Part shown: in pieces, positions 45,081 through 56,596 of the stretch
Numbering within the stretch: the stretch's first letter is position 1
How the letters are laid out: every line of letters begins with the position of its first letter
Source: Halichoerus grypus
Lineage: Eukaryota > Chordata > Mammalia > Carnivora > Phocidae
Direction: 5' to 3'
Length of the DNA stretch: 64,000 nt
Assembly: GCF_964656455.1 (NCBI RefSeq)
Contig: NC_135719.1
Location: 4,939,163 to 5,003,162 of the forward strand
Made by a program: the position numbers and the translations under genes
The notes under the pieces: generated by a model
Databases searched by the model: none
Told to the model about the DNA's origin: nothing
What the model saw: the letters and a program-made list of their open reading frames with translations, nothing else

Positions 45081-45726
45081 TAAGACAAGTTTATGGCATA
45101 ATGGGCCTGGTGCCCAAGCCAGCCTGGGACAGTGAGCAAGCCTAGAAACACAGCCCAGTTCAGTGAGTAGGATTGCTCCCCCAAGTGAATCTTTTCTCCA
45201 TCAGCCAAACTCCAGGGGTGACAGAGGCTGTGTGCTACCAGTGGGCATTCCTGGTAAAAGCTTCAGAGAACTGCTCTGGCTAAGAGGGACTTATTGAAAG
45301 AATATTAGGGAACTCACAGGGTAAATGGGAAAGAATCAGGCTTAATTCAGAACAGTTGGGAGCCAAGAAACAGAGGCTAAGGCTCAGGCATTGGGGCAAA
45401 GGTGCCTTTGGGCCCTGAGGATGCAGGAAGTACCTCCCCCCTGCCGAAGACCCCCCCACCATTGCTCAATCTACCCTATGTCCTCGCTGTCCAGGAAGGG
45501 CATCTCTTTGTTTGTATGAAGCATGTGTGTCTCATTTTTGCTAGTTATGCCACAGAAGCAGGACCACTAAACGGGATTGGGAAAAGATTATTACATGAAC
45601 AGTGTTGGAGGATGCTATAAGACTGGCCTAAAAGGAAGAAAAATCTAAAGGGGGGCTCCTGGTACGAATGCCAAGGGAGAAAGAGAAACTAGGGAAGGAG
45701 ATCAGGGATGCATTTATTTTAAAGAG
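45081..45726. other. Non-coding, nothing recognised
   Basis: No gene or clear repeat seen. Confidence 0.35.
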
Positions 45727-45736
45727 GGAGGAGTGA

Positions 45737-45935
45737 GGGGCGCCTGGGTGGCTCAGTCCTTAAGCGTCTGCCTTCAGCTCAGGTCATGATCCCAGGGTCC
45801 TGGGATCGAGCCCCGCGTCTGGCTCCCTGCTCCACGGGAAGCCCGCTTCTCCCTCTCCCACTCCCCCTGCTTGTGTTCCCTCTCTCACTGTGTCTCTCTG
45901 ATAAATAAATAAAAAATCTTAAAAAAAAAAAAAAA
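45737..45935 (+). mobile_element. Can-SINE, 10-bp TSD
   Basis: TSD GGAGGAGTGA at 45727-45736 and 45936-45945; young-looking subtype (AGTCCTTAAGCGTCTGCCTT). Confidence 0.95.
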
Positions 45936-46001
45936 GGAGGAGTGAAATTCAGTCCAAGAAGTGTCACTGAACAATTGTGAAGTTAAGTATCCCATGACGT
46001 T

Positions 46002-46203
46002 GGGGCACCTGGGTGGCTCAGTCGTTAAGCGTCTGCCTTCGGCTCCGGTCATGATCCCAGGGTCCTGGGATCGAGCCCCACATCGGGCTCCCTGCTCAGC
46101 GGGAAGCCTGCTTCTCCCTCTCCCACTCCCCCTGCTTGTGTTCCCTCTCTCGCTGTGTCTCTCTCTGCCAAATAAATAAAATCTTTAAAAAAAAAAAAAA
46201 AAG
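46002..46203 (+). mobile_element. Can-SINE
   Basis: TCCCATGACG flanks at 45990-45999 and 46207-46216; 200 bases from the previous copy, same subtype. Confidence 0.94.
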
Positions 46204-46676
46204 GTTTCCCATGACGCATGCCCAAGTAAAACGAAGAGCTAGAGCGGGATTTTTTTTTTTTTTAGAATGGAATTTTTCACCCCTCCCAACAAGGCCTGTA
46301 TTTTCACTGTTTTCTTTCTTTTTTTTTTTTTTTTAATGAATGGCTTGTAGTTAGTGTAACAGGGGCGGGAGGAGGGTTGTCTTTGGTCCTTGTCTTTCTC
46401 CTCCTGGGACCCTGGTTTTTCTCTTCCTCGGCTGTCCTGTGCTGCCCTGGGCTTCTCTAGCCCCTTTGTGCCAAGAAGGAAGAGAATAGCTTTACAGTCT
46501 CGGGCCAGTTCCCATGCCCTACTCGGAACTGCTCTAGTCAGGGATATTTCTTGGAAGACACGACAGTGCTCTGGGCTGGACAGAATGGCTCAGGAGGCAG
46601 CTTCGTGTGGGCTGGTGCTTGCCAAACCCAGAGGCACCAGTGATACCAGGAATGGCTGGAGGCAGAGTGTGTTTTG

Positions 46677-46880
46677 TTTTGTTTTGTTTTAAGATTTTAT
46701 TTACTTATTTGACAGAGAGAGACACAGCGAGAGAGGGAACACAAGCAGGGGGAGTGGGAGAGGGAGAAGCAGGCTCCCCACCAAGCAGGGAGCCCGATGC
46801 GGGGCTCGATCCCAGGACCCCTGGGATCATGACCCGAGCCGAAGGCAGACGCCTAACGACTGAGCCACCCAGGTGCCCCC
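46677..46880 (-). mobile_element. Can-SINE, minus orientation
   Basis: GTGTGTTTTG repeats on both sides; T-rich start at 46677. Confidence 0.93.
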
Positions 46881-47027
46881 ACAGTGTGTTTTGAAGGGGA
46901 TTTAGCTCTAGAATCATCCATGTCCCCCCAAGTTATTATGAGTGAAGACTAATTATAAAGATAGGAAGGAAAAAAATGCAAATACATGCACACACACACA
47001 CTCCGTATACACACATAGTGCATGTAT

Positions 47028-47500
47028 ATAGTTGACATTTGAACAACTAGGGGGCTACAAGCACTGACATCCCCCCCCACCTCCACCCCAGCAGTTGAAA
47101 ATCTACTCAGAACTTCTGACTCCCCAAAACTTAGAGCCTCCTGTTGACCAGGGGTCTTACTGATAACAGAAACAGTCGATTAACATTTGATATACTATAC
47201 ATGTTATATACTGTATTCTTACAATAAAGTTAGAGAAAAGAAACATTATTAAGAAAATCATAAGAGAAAAAAAATCATCAGAAGAAATACATTTACAGTA
47301 CTGTATGGTATTTATCGAAAAAAAAAAAGAATCCACATATAGAGGCACCTGGCTGGCTCAGTTAGGAGAGCATGCGACTCGATCTCTGGGGCATGAGTTC
47401 AAGCCCCTACTGAGCGTAGGGCTTTAAAAAAAAGAAAATTCCACATACAAGTGGACGTGCACAGTTCAGACCCGTATCGCTCAAGGGCCAGCTGTACATA
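47028..47500 (+). mobile_element. Tigger2-like non-autonomous DNA transposon
   Basis: Left end GTTGACATTTGAACAACTAG and right end GCTCAAGGGCCAGCTGTA are decayed inverted repeats. Between them CAGTCGATTAACATTTG, TATACTGTATTCTTACAATA and CATTTACAGTACTGTAT follow the Tigger2 order as I know it. A short SINE is inserted at 47342-47437. Confidence 0.75.
47342..47437 (+). mobile_element. Short tRNA-SINE inside the Tigger2-like element
   Basis: Flanks AATCCACATA / ATTCCACATA mark the imperfect TSD. Confidence 0.88.
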
Positions 47501-47930
47501 TAATCCCTAGGCTGCTTAGTTCATAGGAAGAAACATTATCACTAGAATAGTTAGTTGACCGTTGGAAAGAGAAAGAAAAAAACCTTGTGACCTGCAGTAG
47601 AAGCTTGCCAGGCACGGGGCATGCACAAGAGGCTTCAGGACAAATTCCCTGCCCGGCTTGTCAAACCAGCAGCAGCTCCAAAATATCGAAGCCACTGACG
47701 GACACTGATGGGGCCACGTGGCCTGGGAGCTGGAACCATCCCCAGGGAAAGGTTCGGCCATAGGCTTTCCCCTAATGGCCGTTTACCATTCTCTCTCTGT
47801 CTCTCTCTCTCTGTCATACACACACATACACAGACATAAATTGAATTTTTTTTTAAATTATAAAACAAATGCACTCAGACCCAGGAAGAAAAAGAAATAA
47901 ATTTGAACACACAAACTTAAAAATGCTTGT
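47501..47930. other. Non-coding, nothing recognised
   Basis: Contains a CT/CA-rich run at 47790-47835. No gene seen. Confidence 0.35.
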
Positions 47931-48149
47931 ATAGCATAGAAGGCTAAAACTAAAGTCACATGACAAAGTAGGAGAAATATTTGTAACACATGTGACAAAG
48001 GACAAATTGCTCATTTACTATGAGTTTATGCAGCTGAGCTTGAGAAAGACCAACAACTCAGTAGAAGAATGGGCAAAGGATAAGAATAAACAGGTCACAG
48101 AGCAAAAAACTCGGCCTCACTAATAATTTTTTAAATGCAAATCAAAACT

Positions 48150-48336
48150 GAGCCTGGGCAGCTCAGTCGGTTAAGCGTCTGCCTTCGGCTCAGGTCATGA
48201 TCCTAGGGTCCTGGCACTGAGTCCCACATCAGGCTCCCTGCTCCGCGGGAAGCCTGCTTCTCCCTCTGCCTGCCACTCCCCCTGCTTGTGCTCTCTCTCT
48301 CTCTCAAATAAATAAATAAAATCTTAAAATAACAAA
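48150..48336 (+). mobile_element. Can-SINE in L1
   Basis: Head damaged (AGCCTGGGCAGCTCAGTCGG); CT-rich body and AAATAAAT tail intact. Confidence 0.88.
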
Positions 48337-48676
48337 CAAATATACTGTTTTTCTCCTGTGGTATTGGCAAAAACATTAAAGCATGATAATACACGGTAGT
48401 GTTGACAGTAAGCAAATAATTCACTCTCCTGTTGGTGGTAATAGGAATGGGGGCAGTCATTTTGGAAGGTAAACCAGCAATTCTATTGCTAGGAATACTA
48501 TAGGTAGAATCATACAAAGATGCCAAGATACGTGCAAGAATATTTATTATAGTAATAGTTATAACTGAAAAACATATAAATAATTTAAACGTTTATAAGC
48601 AGCAGTCTAGATAAATAATGTTTGGAATATCTATACCTTAGAATTCTATTTGGCCTTTTAAAAAATGAACATCTCT

Positions 48677-48764
48677 GGGGTGCCTGGCTGGCTCAGTCAG
48701 TAGAGCAAGGGACTCTTGCTCTTGGGGTCCTGAATTCAAGCCCCATGTTGGGGGTAGAGTTTTA
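48677..48764 (+). mobile_element. Short tRNA-SINE in L1
   Basis: TSD AAAAATGAACATCTCT / AAAAATGAATATCTCT at 48661-48676 and 48765-48780. Confidence 0.92.
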
Positions 48765-48940
48765 AAAAATGAATATCTCTATTTGCTAATATAGGAAGAT
48801 ATGCAGGTGGGTGAAAAAAAGCAACATACAAACACTGTACGTGTAATATGATACATTTTGTGAAAAATCAGTGGCTGTCAGAGGTTTAGTGGGGGAAGGG
48901 CCAGCAAGAAGAATGAATAGGTGCAGCACAGAGGATTTTT

Positions 48941-49155
48941 TTTAATTTATTATTTTTTTTTTTTTTACTTTTTGAGAGAGAGAGAGTGAGGGTAGGAGGG
49001 AGGACAAAGGGAGAGGGTGAGAACCCCAAGCAGCCTCCACACCCAGCACAGAGCCCGATGCGGGGCTCCATCTCATGACCCTGACTGAGGCCATGACCTG
49101 GGCTGAAATCAAAGAGTTGGACACTTAACGGACTGAGCCACCCAGGTGCTCCAGT
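48941..49155 (-). mobile_element. Can-SINE in L1
   Basis: TSD ACAGAGGATTTTT at 48928-48940 and 49156-49168; CT body shortened and diverged. Confidence 0.92.
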
Positions 49156-49482
49156 ACAGAGGATTTTTAAGGCAGTGAAACTACTCTGTGTGATATTATA
49201 ATACTGATCCATGCCATACGTTGTCTAAACCCACAGACTATACAACATTACAAGTGAACCCTAAGGTAAACTGTGGACTTAGGGTGATTGGGGTGTGTGA
49301 GTGTAGGTTCATCAATTGTAACAAATGTATCACTTTGGTGAGGGATGTTGATGATGGGAGGGAGGCTATCCATGTGTGGGGGCAAAGGGTGGGTCTATAG
49401 GAACTCTCTGTACCTTTTAATCTTGCTGTGAACCTAAAACTGCTCTAAAAACACAATCTTAAAAAAATAAAAAGAATTATAG

Positions 49483-49899
49483 GAGTGCCTGGGTGACTCA
49501 GTTGGTTAAGCATCCTACTCTTTTTTTTTTTTTTTTTTTAAGATTTTATTTATTTATTTGACAGAGAGAGACACAGAGAGAAGGAACACAAGCAGCAGGG
49601 GTGGGAGAGGGAGAAGCAGGCTTCCCGTGGAGCAGGGAGCCCGATGCGGGGCTCGATCCCAGGACCCCGGGACCATGACCTGAGCCGAAGGCAGACGCTT
49701 AACGACTGAGCCACCCAGGCGCCCCTAAGCATCCTACTCTTGATTTCATGATCTCAGGGTCATGAGATCGAGCCCCATGTTGGGCTTTGTGCTCAGTGGG
49801 GAGTCTGTTGGAGATTCTCTCTTTTCCTCTGCCTCTCCCCCTGCTTGCACATGCTTTCTGTCTCTCTCTCTCAAATAAATAAATAAATCTTTTAAAAAA
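49483..49899 (+). mobile_element. Host Can-SINE split by a guest SINE
   Basis: Outer TSD ATAAAAAGAATTATAG / ATAAAAAGAATTACAG; older head (AAGCATCCTACTCTTGATTT) cut in two. Confidence 0.94.
49522..49725 (-). mobile_element. Guest Can-SINE, 15-bp TSD of SINE sequence
   Basis: TSD TAAGCATCCTACTCT at 49507-49521 and 49726-49740, exact. Confidence 0.96.
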
Positions 49900-49919
49900 A
49901 TAAAAAGAATTACAGTAAC

Positions 49920-50415
49920 ATAGCCATTGTATACCCTTTATAAGAAAACGAGTATTTCTGTCAAAACAGCAAAAGTGATTATATCCTGATTGTTGAAATT
50001 TTTAAAAACACATAAACCTTTAAAAAGATAATAAAAATAATGCATAATCTCAACACCCAAATATAACCTCTGTTACCATTATGGTGGGTTTCCTTTCGTT
50101 CTTTTTTCCATGCATATGAACATGGCCAATATGAACTGTACCATAACAGGATGCCCGTAAAAAGTTTTCCAAAATCAATGAAACTAAAACCTAGGTCTAG
50201 ACTCTGACTACTAAATTAGACAGTTACCTCCTTCTCGGAGCTCCCCCCTTCTCCTGGACTGCCCAGGGCCCTAGAGTTTATGTAACACATGAAGTCCTAT
50301 GGACATTCACACCTACTGGAGAAAAGCTCACGCGTCCTAAGCTCTGGACTGTGGCTGTTTCTGCAATTGCCCTTTGCCACCACAAGGTGTCCCTCTCCGA
50401 TGCCCCTCTCCTTGA
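49920..50415. other. Non-coding, nothing recognised
   Basis: AT-rich then mixed. No gene or clear repeat seen. Confidence 0.35.
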
Positions 50416-50417
50416 CT

Positions 50418-50490
50418 GCCGCTCCCCCTGCTTGTGTGCTTGCTCACTCTCTGGCAAATAAATAAATAAAAATCTTTAAAAAAAATAAAT
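50418..50490 (+). mobile_element. Can-SINE 3' fragment
   Basis: Only GCTCCCCCTGCTTGTGTG and the AAATAAAT tail remain. Confidence 0.8.
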
Positions 50491-50499
50491 AAAAGGGTT

Positions 50500-50701
50500 G
50501 GGGTGCCTGGGTGGCTCAGTTGTTAAGGTCTGCCTTCGGCTCAGGTCATGATCCCAGGGTCCTGGGATGGAGCCCCGCGCCAGGCTCCCTGCTCCTCGGG
50601 AAGCCTGCTTCTCCCTCTCCCACTCCCCCTGCTTGTGTTCCCTCTCTCGCTGTGTCTCTGCCAAATAAATAAATAAAATCTTTAAAATAAATAAATAAAT
50701 A
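50500..50701 (+). mobile_element. Can-SINE in the fragment's tail
   Basis: AAATAAAAGGGTT flanks at 50487-50499 and 50703-50715. Confidence 0.94.
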
Positions 50702-50715
50702 AAAATAAAAGGGTT

Positions 50716-51240
50716 TAACTGTAAGTTAAACCAACAGTTTAATTATGAATCATCAATAAAAGCTAGAATTACTTCTTGTGCTTAGAAAACATAAAGAAAT
50801 ATATCCATATAGGTTTCCAAATTTCCTGTAAAAGAAGGTGGAGTCCATACACTGTTTCTGGGCATTTGTTTTGGGTTTTGTTTTGTTTTTTTGTTTTGTT
50901 TTGTTTTTCATTTACTACCTCAGCTTCTTCTCAAAGCCTTAAAATTTGGGGAGCCAATGAGCTGCTAGGGAGTTCCTGGAGGGCCAGCACTATTTTCATT
51001 TATTTCTAGTACTAAGTTCCCAGTTGACTCAAAGCATTTGTGAAATTAAGTAGTTTCCCTGGTGATGTGAAAGTTTTTATGCATACGTGTGGAACTGGGC
51101 TAGCCTCCAGGAGGAACAGGAGAGAGAATCTACCCCAGGCGGGCAGCCCAGGGCACTGAGGCCACATCTTTCTTTTTTTTTTGGCTGCATCTCTCGGTAC
51201 CTCGTTTGTCTCACCCAGCTCCTTCCTACTCCCCAGGCCA
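50716..51240. other. Non-coding, TTTTG-rich in part
   Basis: (TTTTG)n-like run at 50870-50910. No gene seen. Confidence 0.4.
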
Positions 51241-51260
51241 GTCAGAAGGCAGAACCTCAG

Positions 51261-51462
51261 GGACGCCTGGCTCAGTCAGTTAAGCGTCTGCCTTTGGCTC
51301 AAGTCATGATTCCAGGGTCCTGGGATCGAGCCCTGAGTCGGGCTCCCTGCTCAGCGGGAAGCCTGCTTCCCCCTCTCCCACTCCCCCTGCTTATGCTCCC
51401 TCTCTCGCTGTGTCTCTCTCTGTCATATAAATAAATAAAATCTTTAAAAAAAAAAAAAAAAA
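51261..51462 (+). mobile_element. Can-SINE, 17-bp TSD
   Basis: TSD AGAAGGCAGAACCTCAG / AGAAGGCAGAACCCCAG at 51244-51260 and 51463-51479; head lacks the GTGG of GGTGGCTCAG. Confidence 0.94.
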
Positions 51463-51479
51463 AGAAGGCAGAACCCCAG

Positions 51480-52240
51480 ACAGCTCCAGGAGAGAGAGTG
51501 GCAGGTGGGACTGGGGTGGGGGTCATGCTGCCCAGACAGGCCCCTCCGGCCAGGCAGGGTCGGGCCATTTCCACCAGCCCGAAGGTTGCAGAAGTAGACA
51601 ACAGGGGAAATCTGCTCGGGGAATGACGCAGCGGGTAGACTGGGAAGTTGAAGAACAGGAACTCTAGGGCACCGGCAAGAGCACGGTTGAAGAGCCGACT
51701 GTGTGTCCAGACGGAGTGGACGGTGAGAGGAACAATAAGCAAAGAAGCCAAAGAGGCAGCAGTGAGGGTGAAGGGCAGGCCCGTTACTGTAAGGGAAGAG
51801 AAGAGAGGGAATGAGGCGAACAGGGTCGAGGTCCTGAAGCTGAAGCAGGTTCCTGATAGGGCCATGCCTGGGAGGCTGAGTAGGTGGAGGTCTACGTCCC
51901 TGGAGTAGAGGAGGTGAAGGGCCCGTGAGCGCAGGTGGGGCAAGTGTGAACCACATGTATGCAGGAGTCACTGAGGATGAGGGCAGGACACACTGGTCCC
52001 AAAGCCACGTCATGACTGCAGAGCGGTCTGGAGTAGAGGTTTGCAGCTGGGGCGTGACACCAACGGGGTGGCTGTGGTCATTTGTGAGGGATGTTGGGGC
52101 AGCAGAACCAGCACCTGGAACTGGGCGTGGGCTCCAGTGCGCCTCCAGTCCGTTGGCAGCAGTAACCCCAGCTCTCGACGGGAGCGCTGTACGTGGAGCA
52201 AAGACTGGTGGGTGATGGCGGGGGAGGGGGACAATCAGTT
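51480..52240. other. Non-coding; possible antisense L2
   Basis: GGAGTCACTGAGGATGAGGG hints at a reversed L2. Long frames occur on both strands without similarity. Not resolved. Confidence 0.3.
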
Positions 52241-52437
52241 CATTTATGTGTATGGTATAATAGAGGGTCCAGTTTCATTCTTTTGCATGCCGCTGTCCAA
52301 TTTCCCTAGCACCACTTATTGATGAAACTGTCCTTGCTCCACTGCATATTCTTGCCTCCTTTGTCATAAGTTAATTGACTATATATGTGTGGGTTTATTT
52401 CTGGGGTCTCTATTCTGTTTCATTGATCTATGTGTCT

Positions 52438-52630
52438 TTTTTTTTTTTTTTTAAGATTTTATTTGACAGAGAGACACAGCGAGAGAGGGAACACAAGCAG
52501 GGGGAGTGGGAGAGGGAGAAGCAGGCTTCCCGTGGAGCCGGGAGCCCGATGCGGGGCTCGATCCCAGGACCCTGGGATCATGACCTGAGCCGAAGGCAGA
52601 CGCTTAACGACTGAGCCACCCAGGCGCCCC
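52438..52630 (-). mobile_element. Can-SINE, guest of a SINE pair in L1
   Basis: T run start, ends ACCCAGGCGCCCC; lies in the T-rich start of the next SINE. Confidence 0.93.
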
Positions 52631-52828
52631 TATTTATTTATTTTAAAGATTTTATTCATTTATTTGACAGAGACACAGCAAGAGAGAGAACACAAGCAGG
52701 GGGAGTGGGAGAGGGAGAAGCAGACTCCCCGCTGAACGGGGAGCCTGATGCGGGGCTCCATCCCAGGACCCTGGGATCATGACCTGAGCCGAAGGCAGAC
52801 GCTTAACGACCGAGCCACCCAGGTGCCC
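52631..52828 (-). mobile_element. Can-SINE, host of the pair
   Basis: The pair as a whole is flanked by CTATGTGTCT at 52428-52437 and 52829-52838. Confidence 0.93.
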
Positions 52829-53295
52829 CTATGTGTCTGTTTTTGTGCCAATACTGTACGGTTTTCATTACTGTTGCTTCATAATAGAGTTTGAAATCAA
52901 GGAATGAGATGCCTCCAGCTTTGTTCTTTCTTCTCAGGATTGTCTTCGCTATTCAGGGGCTTTTGTGGTTCCATTCAAATTTTAGGATTATTTGTTCTGT
53001 TTCTGTGAAAAATACCATTGGAATTTTGACAGGGGTTGCATTGAATCTATAGATTGCTTTGGGTGGTATGGACATTTTAACAATTTTAATTCTTCAGCAC
53101 ATGAGCAGGGAATATCTTTCCATTTGTTTGTGTTTCTTTCAGTTTCTTTCATCACTGTCTTATAATTTTCGGAGTACAGGGCTTTCACCCCCTTGGTCAA
53201 ATTTATTCCTAGGTATTCTTTTTGGTGCAATTGTAAATAGAATTATGTTCTTAACTTCTCTGTTAGTTCATTATTAGAGTAAAGAAACACAACAG

Positions 53296-53485
53296 GGGCA
53301 CCTGGGTGGCTCAGTCGGTTAAGCATCTGCCTTTTGACTCAGGTCGTGATCTCGGGGTCCTGGGATTGAACCCCATGTCAGGCTCCCTGCTCAGCGAGGA
53401 GTCTGCTTCTCCCTCTCCCTCTGCCACTCCCCACTGCTCATTCTCTCTCTCTCGTTCAAACAAAGAAATAAACCCTAAAAAAAAA
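53296..53485 (+). mobile_element. Can-SINE in L1, 15-bp TSD
   Basis: TSD AAAGAAACACAACAG at 53281-53295 and 53486-53500, exact. Confidence 0.96.
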
Positions 53486-54701
53486 AAAGAAACACAACAG
53501 ATATTTGTGTATCGATTTTGTATCCTGCAACTTTACTCAATTTATTAGTTCTAGCAGTTTTTTGATGGAGTCTTTGGGGCTTTCTATATATAATATCATG
53601 TCCTCTCACCTAGTAACAGTTTTACTTCTTCCTTTCCAATTTGGATGCCTTTTCTTTTTCTTGCCTAATTGCTGTGGCTAGGACTTCCAGTACTACATTG
53701 AATAAAAGAAATGAGAGTGGACATCCTTGTCTTGTTCCAGATTTTAAAGGAAAACCTCTCAGCTTTTCACCAGTGAGTATGATGTTGGCTGTGGCTTGTC
53801 ATATGTGGCCTTTATTACATTGAGGTACATTTCCTTTATATCCACTTTGTTGAGTGTTTATCATAACTGGATGTTGAATTTTGTCAAATGCTTTTCTGCA
53901 TCTGTTGAGATGATCATATGATTTTTATCCTTCATTTTGTTAATGTGGTGTATCCTATTGACTGACTTGTGGGTGTTGAAACATCTTTGGATCCCTGGAA
54001 TAAATCCCACTTGACCATGGTGTATGATCCTTTTAATGTACGGTGAAATTAAATTTGCTAATATTTTGCTGAGGATTTTTGCATCTGTGTTCATCAGGGA
54101 TATTGCCTATAATTTCCTTTTTTTGTAGCATCCTTGTCTGATTTTGCTGACAGGGTAATGCTGGCCTTGTAGAATGTGTTTGGAAGAGTTTCCCCCTCTT
54201 CTATTTTTTGGAAGAGTTTCCCCCCTTTCTATTTTTTGGAAGAGTTTGAGAAGGATTGGTATTAATTGTTCTTTGAATGTTTGCTGAATTCATCTGTGAA
54301 TCTGTCTGGTCCTGGACTTTTATTTGTTGGAGGGTTTTTGATTACTGATTCAATCTCCTTCCTAGTAATTGGTGTGTTCAGGTTTTCTATTTTATCATGT
54401 AGGTTTATAAAAATATCTGTAAGGGCAGGAAATTATATGAGAATCTGTCTATTATATTTTTTAACGAAAACCTTATGAACTGGTCACTAAACATATTAAA
54501 AGATGTGTAATTTCACTAATAATACAAAATATACATTAAAACAATATATCATTATATGAGGATTGTATTGGCAAAAATAAAAATTGATAATACCCAGTTT
54601 GATGAAGATGCGGAAAAACAAGCACTATCATAAACTTTTGGTAGAAATGTAAATTGAAGGAGCCTTCTGGAATGTGATTTACAAGAATTTATCAATATTT
54701 T

Positions 54702-55006
54702 ATTTTTTTAAAGATTTATTTATTTGAGAGAGAGCATGTGTCTTGAGTGGAAGGAGGGGCGGAGGGAGAGAATCTCGAACAGACTCCCTGCTGAGAGCAG
54801 AGCCCACCGCAGGACTTGATCTCACAACCCATGAGATCATGACCTGAGCTGAAACCAAGAGCTGGAGACACTTAACTGACTGAGTAACCCAGGTGCCTCT
54901 TTAAATTTTTTATTTTAAGTATGCTCCATGCCCATCGTAGGGCTTGAACTCATGACCCTGAGATCAAGAGTCACTTGATCTACCAACCAAGCCAGCCAGG
55001 TGCCCC
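54702..55006 (-). mobile_element. Two Can-SINEs in tandem, minus orientation
   Basis: Outer TSD AGAATTTATCAATATTTTA / AGAATTTGTCAGTATTTTA (from 54684 and 55007). First copy to about 54898 (CT-bodied), second 54899-55006 (short type). Confidence 0.9.
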
Positions 55007-55041
55007 AGAATTTGTCAGTATTTTAAAAGGGCATATCCTTT

Positions 55042-55286
55042 CTTTTTTTTTTTTTTATTTATATATATATTTATTTTTGATTTATTTATTTTAGAGAGAG
55101 AGAGCATACTAGTGAGGCTAGGGGCAGAGGGAGAGGAAGAGATAGAATCCTTAAGTAGACTCCCTGCTAAGCACAGAACCCAACTTGGCACTTGACTCAG
55201 GGCTGGCTCCCAGGACCCTGAGATCATAACCTGAGCTGAAATCGAGAGTCAAGACAATTAACCGACTGAGCCACCCAGGCACCCCA
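55042..55286 (-). mobile_element. Can-SINE, minus orientation
   Basis: Flanks GGGCATATCCTTT / GGGCAGGCCCTTT; T-rich start with TATATAT expansion. Confidence 0.9.
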
Positions 55287-55612
55287 ATGGGCAGGCCCTT
55301 TGAATCAGCTTTGCACTTCTGGATATCTATCCTAGAGAAAATTCATGCATATGTATATAGAGACCTGCACCCACTAGATGTAATATTTAAAAAATGGAAT
55401 CAACCTAAATATTAATAAATAGTGGAGTGGTTATGGCTTTGCCATAATCCAGGTACAGTTGATTCTCATTATTTACAGAAGTCATGTTCTGTGAAGTATT
55501 GTGAACACCGAATTCGCAAATACAGAACCATTGCCCTTAGCAGAAATACAGGTTAGGCTCCTGGAAGCCTCTACTCACATTTTCTTTCTTTTTTTAATTT
55601 TTTTTCTTTTTA

Positions 55613-55797
55613 GGGATGCCTGGGTGGCTCAGTCGGTTAAGCGTCTGCCTTTGGCTCAGGTCGTGATCCCAGGGTCCTGGGATCGAGTCCCACATCAGGC
55701 TCCCTGCTCCGCGGGAAGCCTGCTTCTCCCTCTGCCTCTGCCTCTCTCTCTTCTCTCTCTCTCTGTCTCTCATGAATAAATAAAATCTTTTTAAAAA
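55613..55797 (+). mobile_element. Can-SINE in the Tigger element
   Basis: AATTTTTTTTCTTTTTA flanks (55596-55612 and about 55799-55815), themselves the T-rich start of the next minus SINE. Confidence 0.92.
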
Positions 55798-55815
55798 AAT
55801 TTTTTTTTCTTTTTA

Positions 55816-55930
55816 GATTTTTTTTTAAAGATTTTATTTTTAAATAATCTCTACACCCAACATGGGGCTCCAGCTTACAGTCTTGAGATCAAGAGTCGCA
55901 TGCTCTGCCGACTGAGCCAGCCAGGTGCCC
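55816..55930 (-). mobile_element. Short tRNA-SINE in the Tigger element
   Basis: ATCTCTACACCCAACATGG to GAGCCAGCCAGGTGCCC; its T-rich start is split by the previous SINE. Confidence 0.88.
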
Positions 55931-55959
55931 TATGTGTGTTTCTGTTTAAAAAGACACTT

Positions 55960-56150
55960 TATTGGGGAGGGGGGAGGGGAATGGGGTAACTGGGTGATGG
56001 GCATTAGGAGGGCATGAGATGTAATGAGCACTGGGTGTTATATGCAACTGATAAATCACTGAACTCTACCTCTGAAGCTAATAATACACTGTATGTTAAT
56101 TAATTGAATTTAAATAAAACAAAATTTTAAAAAATAAAAACACTTGACTT
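55960..56150 (+). mobile_element. Carnivore L1 3' end, short 5'-truncated copy
   Basis: GGGTGATGGGCATTAGGAGG, GAGCACTGGGTGTTATATGC, ACACTGTATGTTAATTAATT and an A-rich tail: the end of the active-type carnivore L1. Confidence 0.88.
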
Positions 56151-56400
56151 AATAGGTTATTTCTTACAAATAATTAATTGCATGGTCTTTCAATGATTTA
56201 AAGCCAGGGGCTTTGGAAGTTATTTGCCTTAAATAGGTTCATTTGCCAGCATCCTCATAAAACAAGCCGGTCTAATCAGTGTCGTAAACCAGCTCTTCAC
56301 ATAACCCTTTTACTCGCTGACACTTAGCAGGTATTTTTAAAATTCTTCGGCAGCTTACGGATGCGCAGAACGTGACTTGCCTGCAAATTTAACATTTTTT

Positions 56401-56596
56401 GGGACGCCTGGGTGGCTCAGTCGTTAAGCGTCTGCCTTCGGCTCAGGTCATGATTCCAGGGTCCCGGGATCGAGTCCCGCATCGGGCTCCCTGCTCAGTG
56501 GGGAGTCTGCTTCTCCCTCTCCCTCTGCTGCTCCCCCCGATTGTGCTCTCTCTCTCTCTCTCTGACAAATAAATAAATAAAAATCTTTAAAAAAAA
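56401..56596 (+). mobile_element. Can-SINE in transposase remains, 16-bp TSD
   Basis: TSD AAATTTAACATTTTTT at 56385-56400 and 56597-56612, exact. Confidence 0.96.

Larger units (their letters stand above)
47931..49480 (+). mobile_element. L1M 3' region interrupted by three SINEs
   Basis: CAGTAGAAGAATGGGCAAAG, TAATTTTTTAAATGCAAATCA, CCAGCAATTCTATTGCTAGG (in part), GTAGGTTCATCAATTGTAAC and CTGTGAACCTAAAACTGCTC give a consistent L1 order. Confidence 0.75.
52245..54440 (-). mobile_element. LINE-1 ORF2 (reverse-transcriptase to C-terminal region), antisense, broken
   Basis: Read on the minus strand: around 54094-53861 [47 protein letters not shown] and DAEK are the ORF2 reverse-transcriptase region. 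At 53230-52988 YLGINLTKGVKALYSENYKT and [13 protein letters not shown] are from its later part. Frames are broken by stops and small indels, and one SINE (53296-53485) plus a SINE pair (52438-52828) are inserted. A 31-base stretch is duplicated near 54184-54246 (two GGAAGAGTTTCCCCC copies). Old L1MA/L1MB-like age judged by divergence. Confidence 0.9.
54470..55450 (+). mobile_element. L1M 3' region split by three SINEs
   Basis: ATGTGTAATTTCACTAATAA, GATACCCAGTTTGATGAAGA-like block, then after the SINEs TCTGGATATCTATCCTAGAG. Confidence 0.6.
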
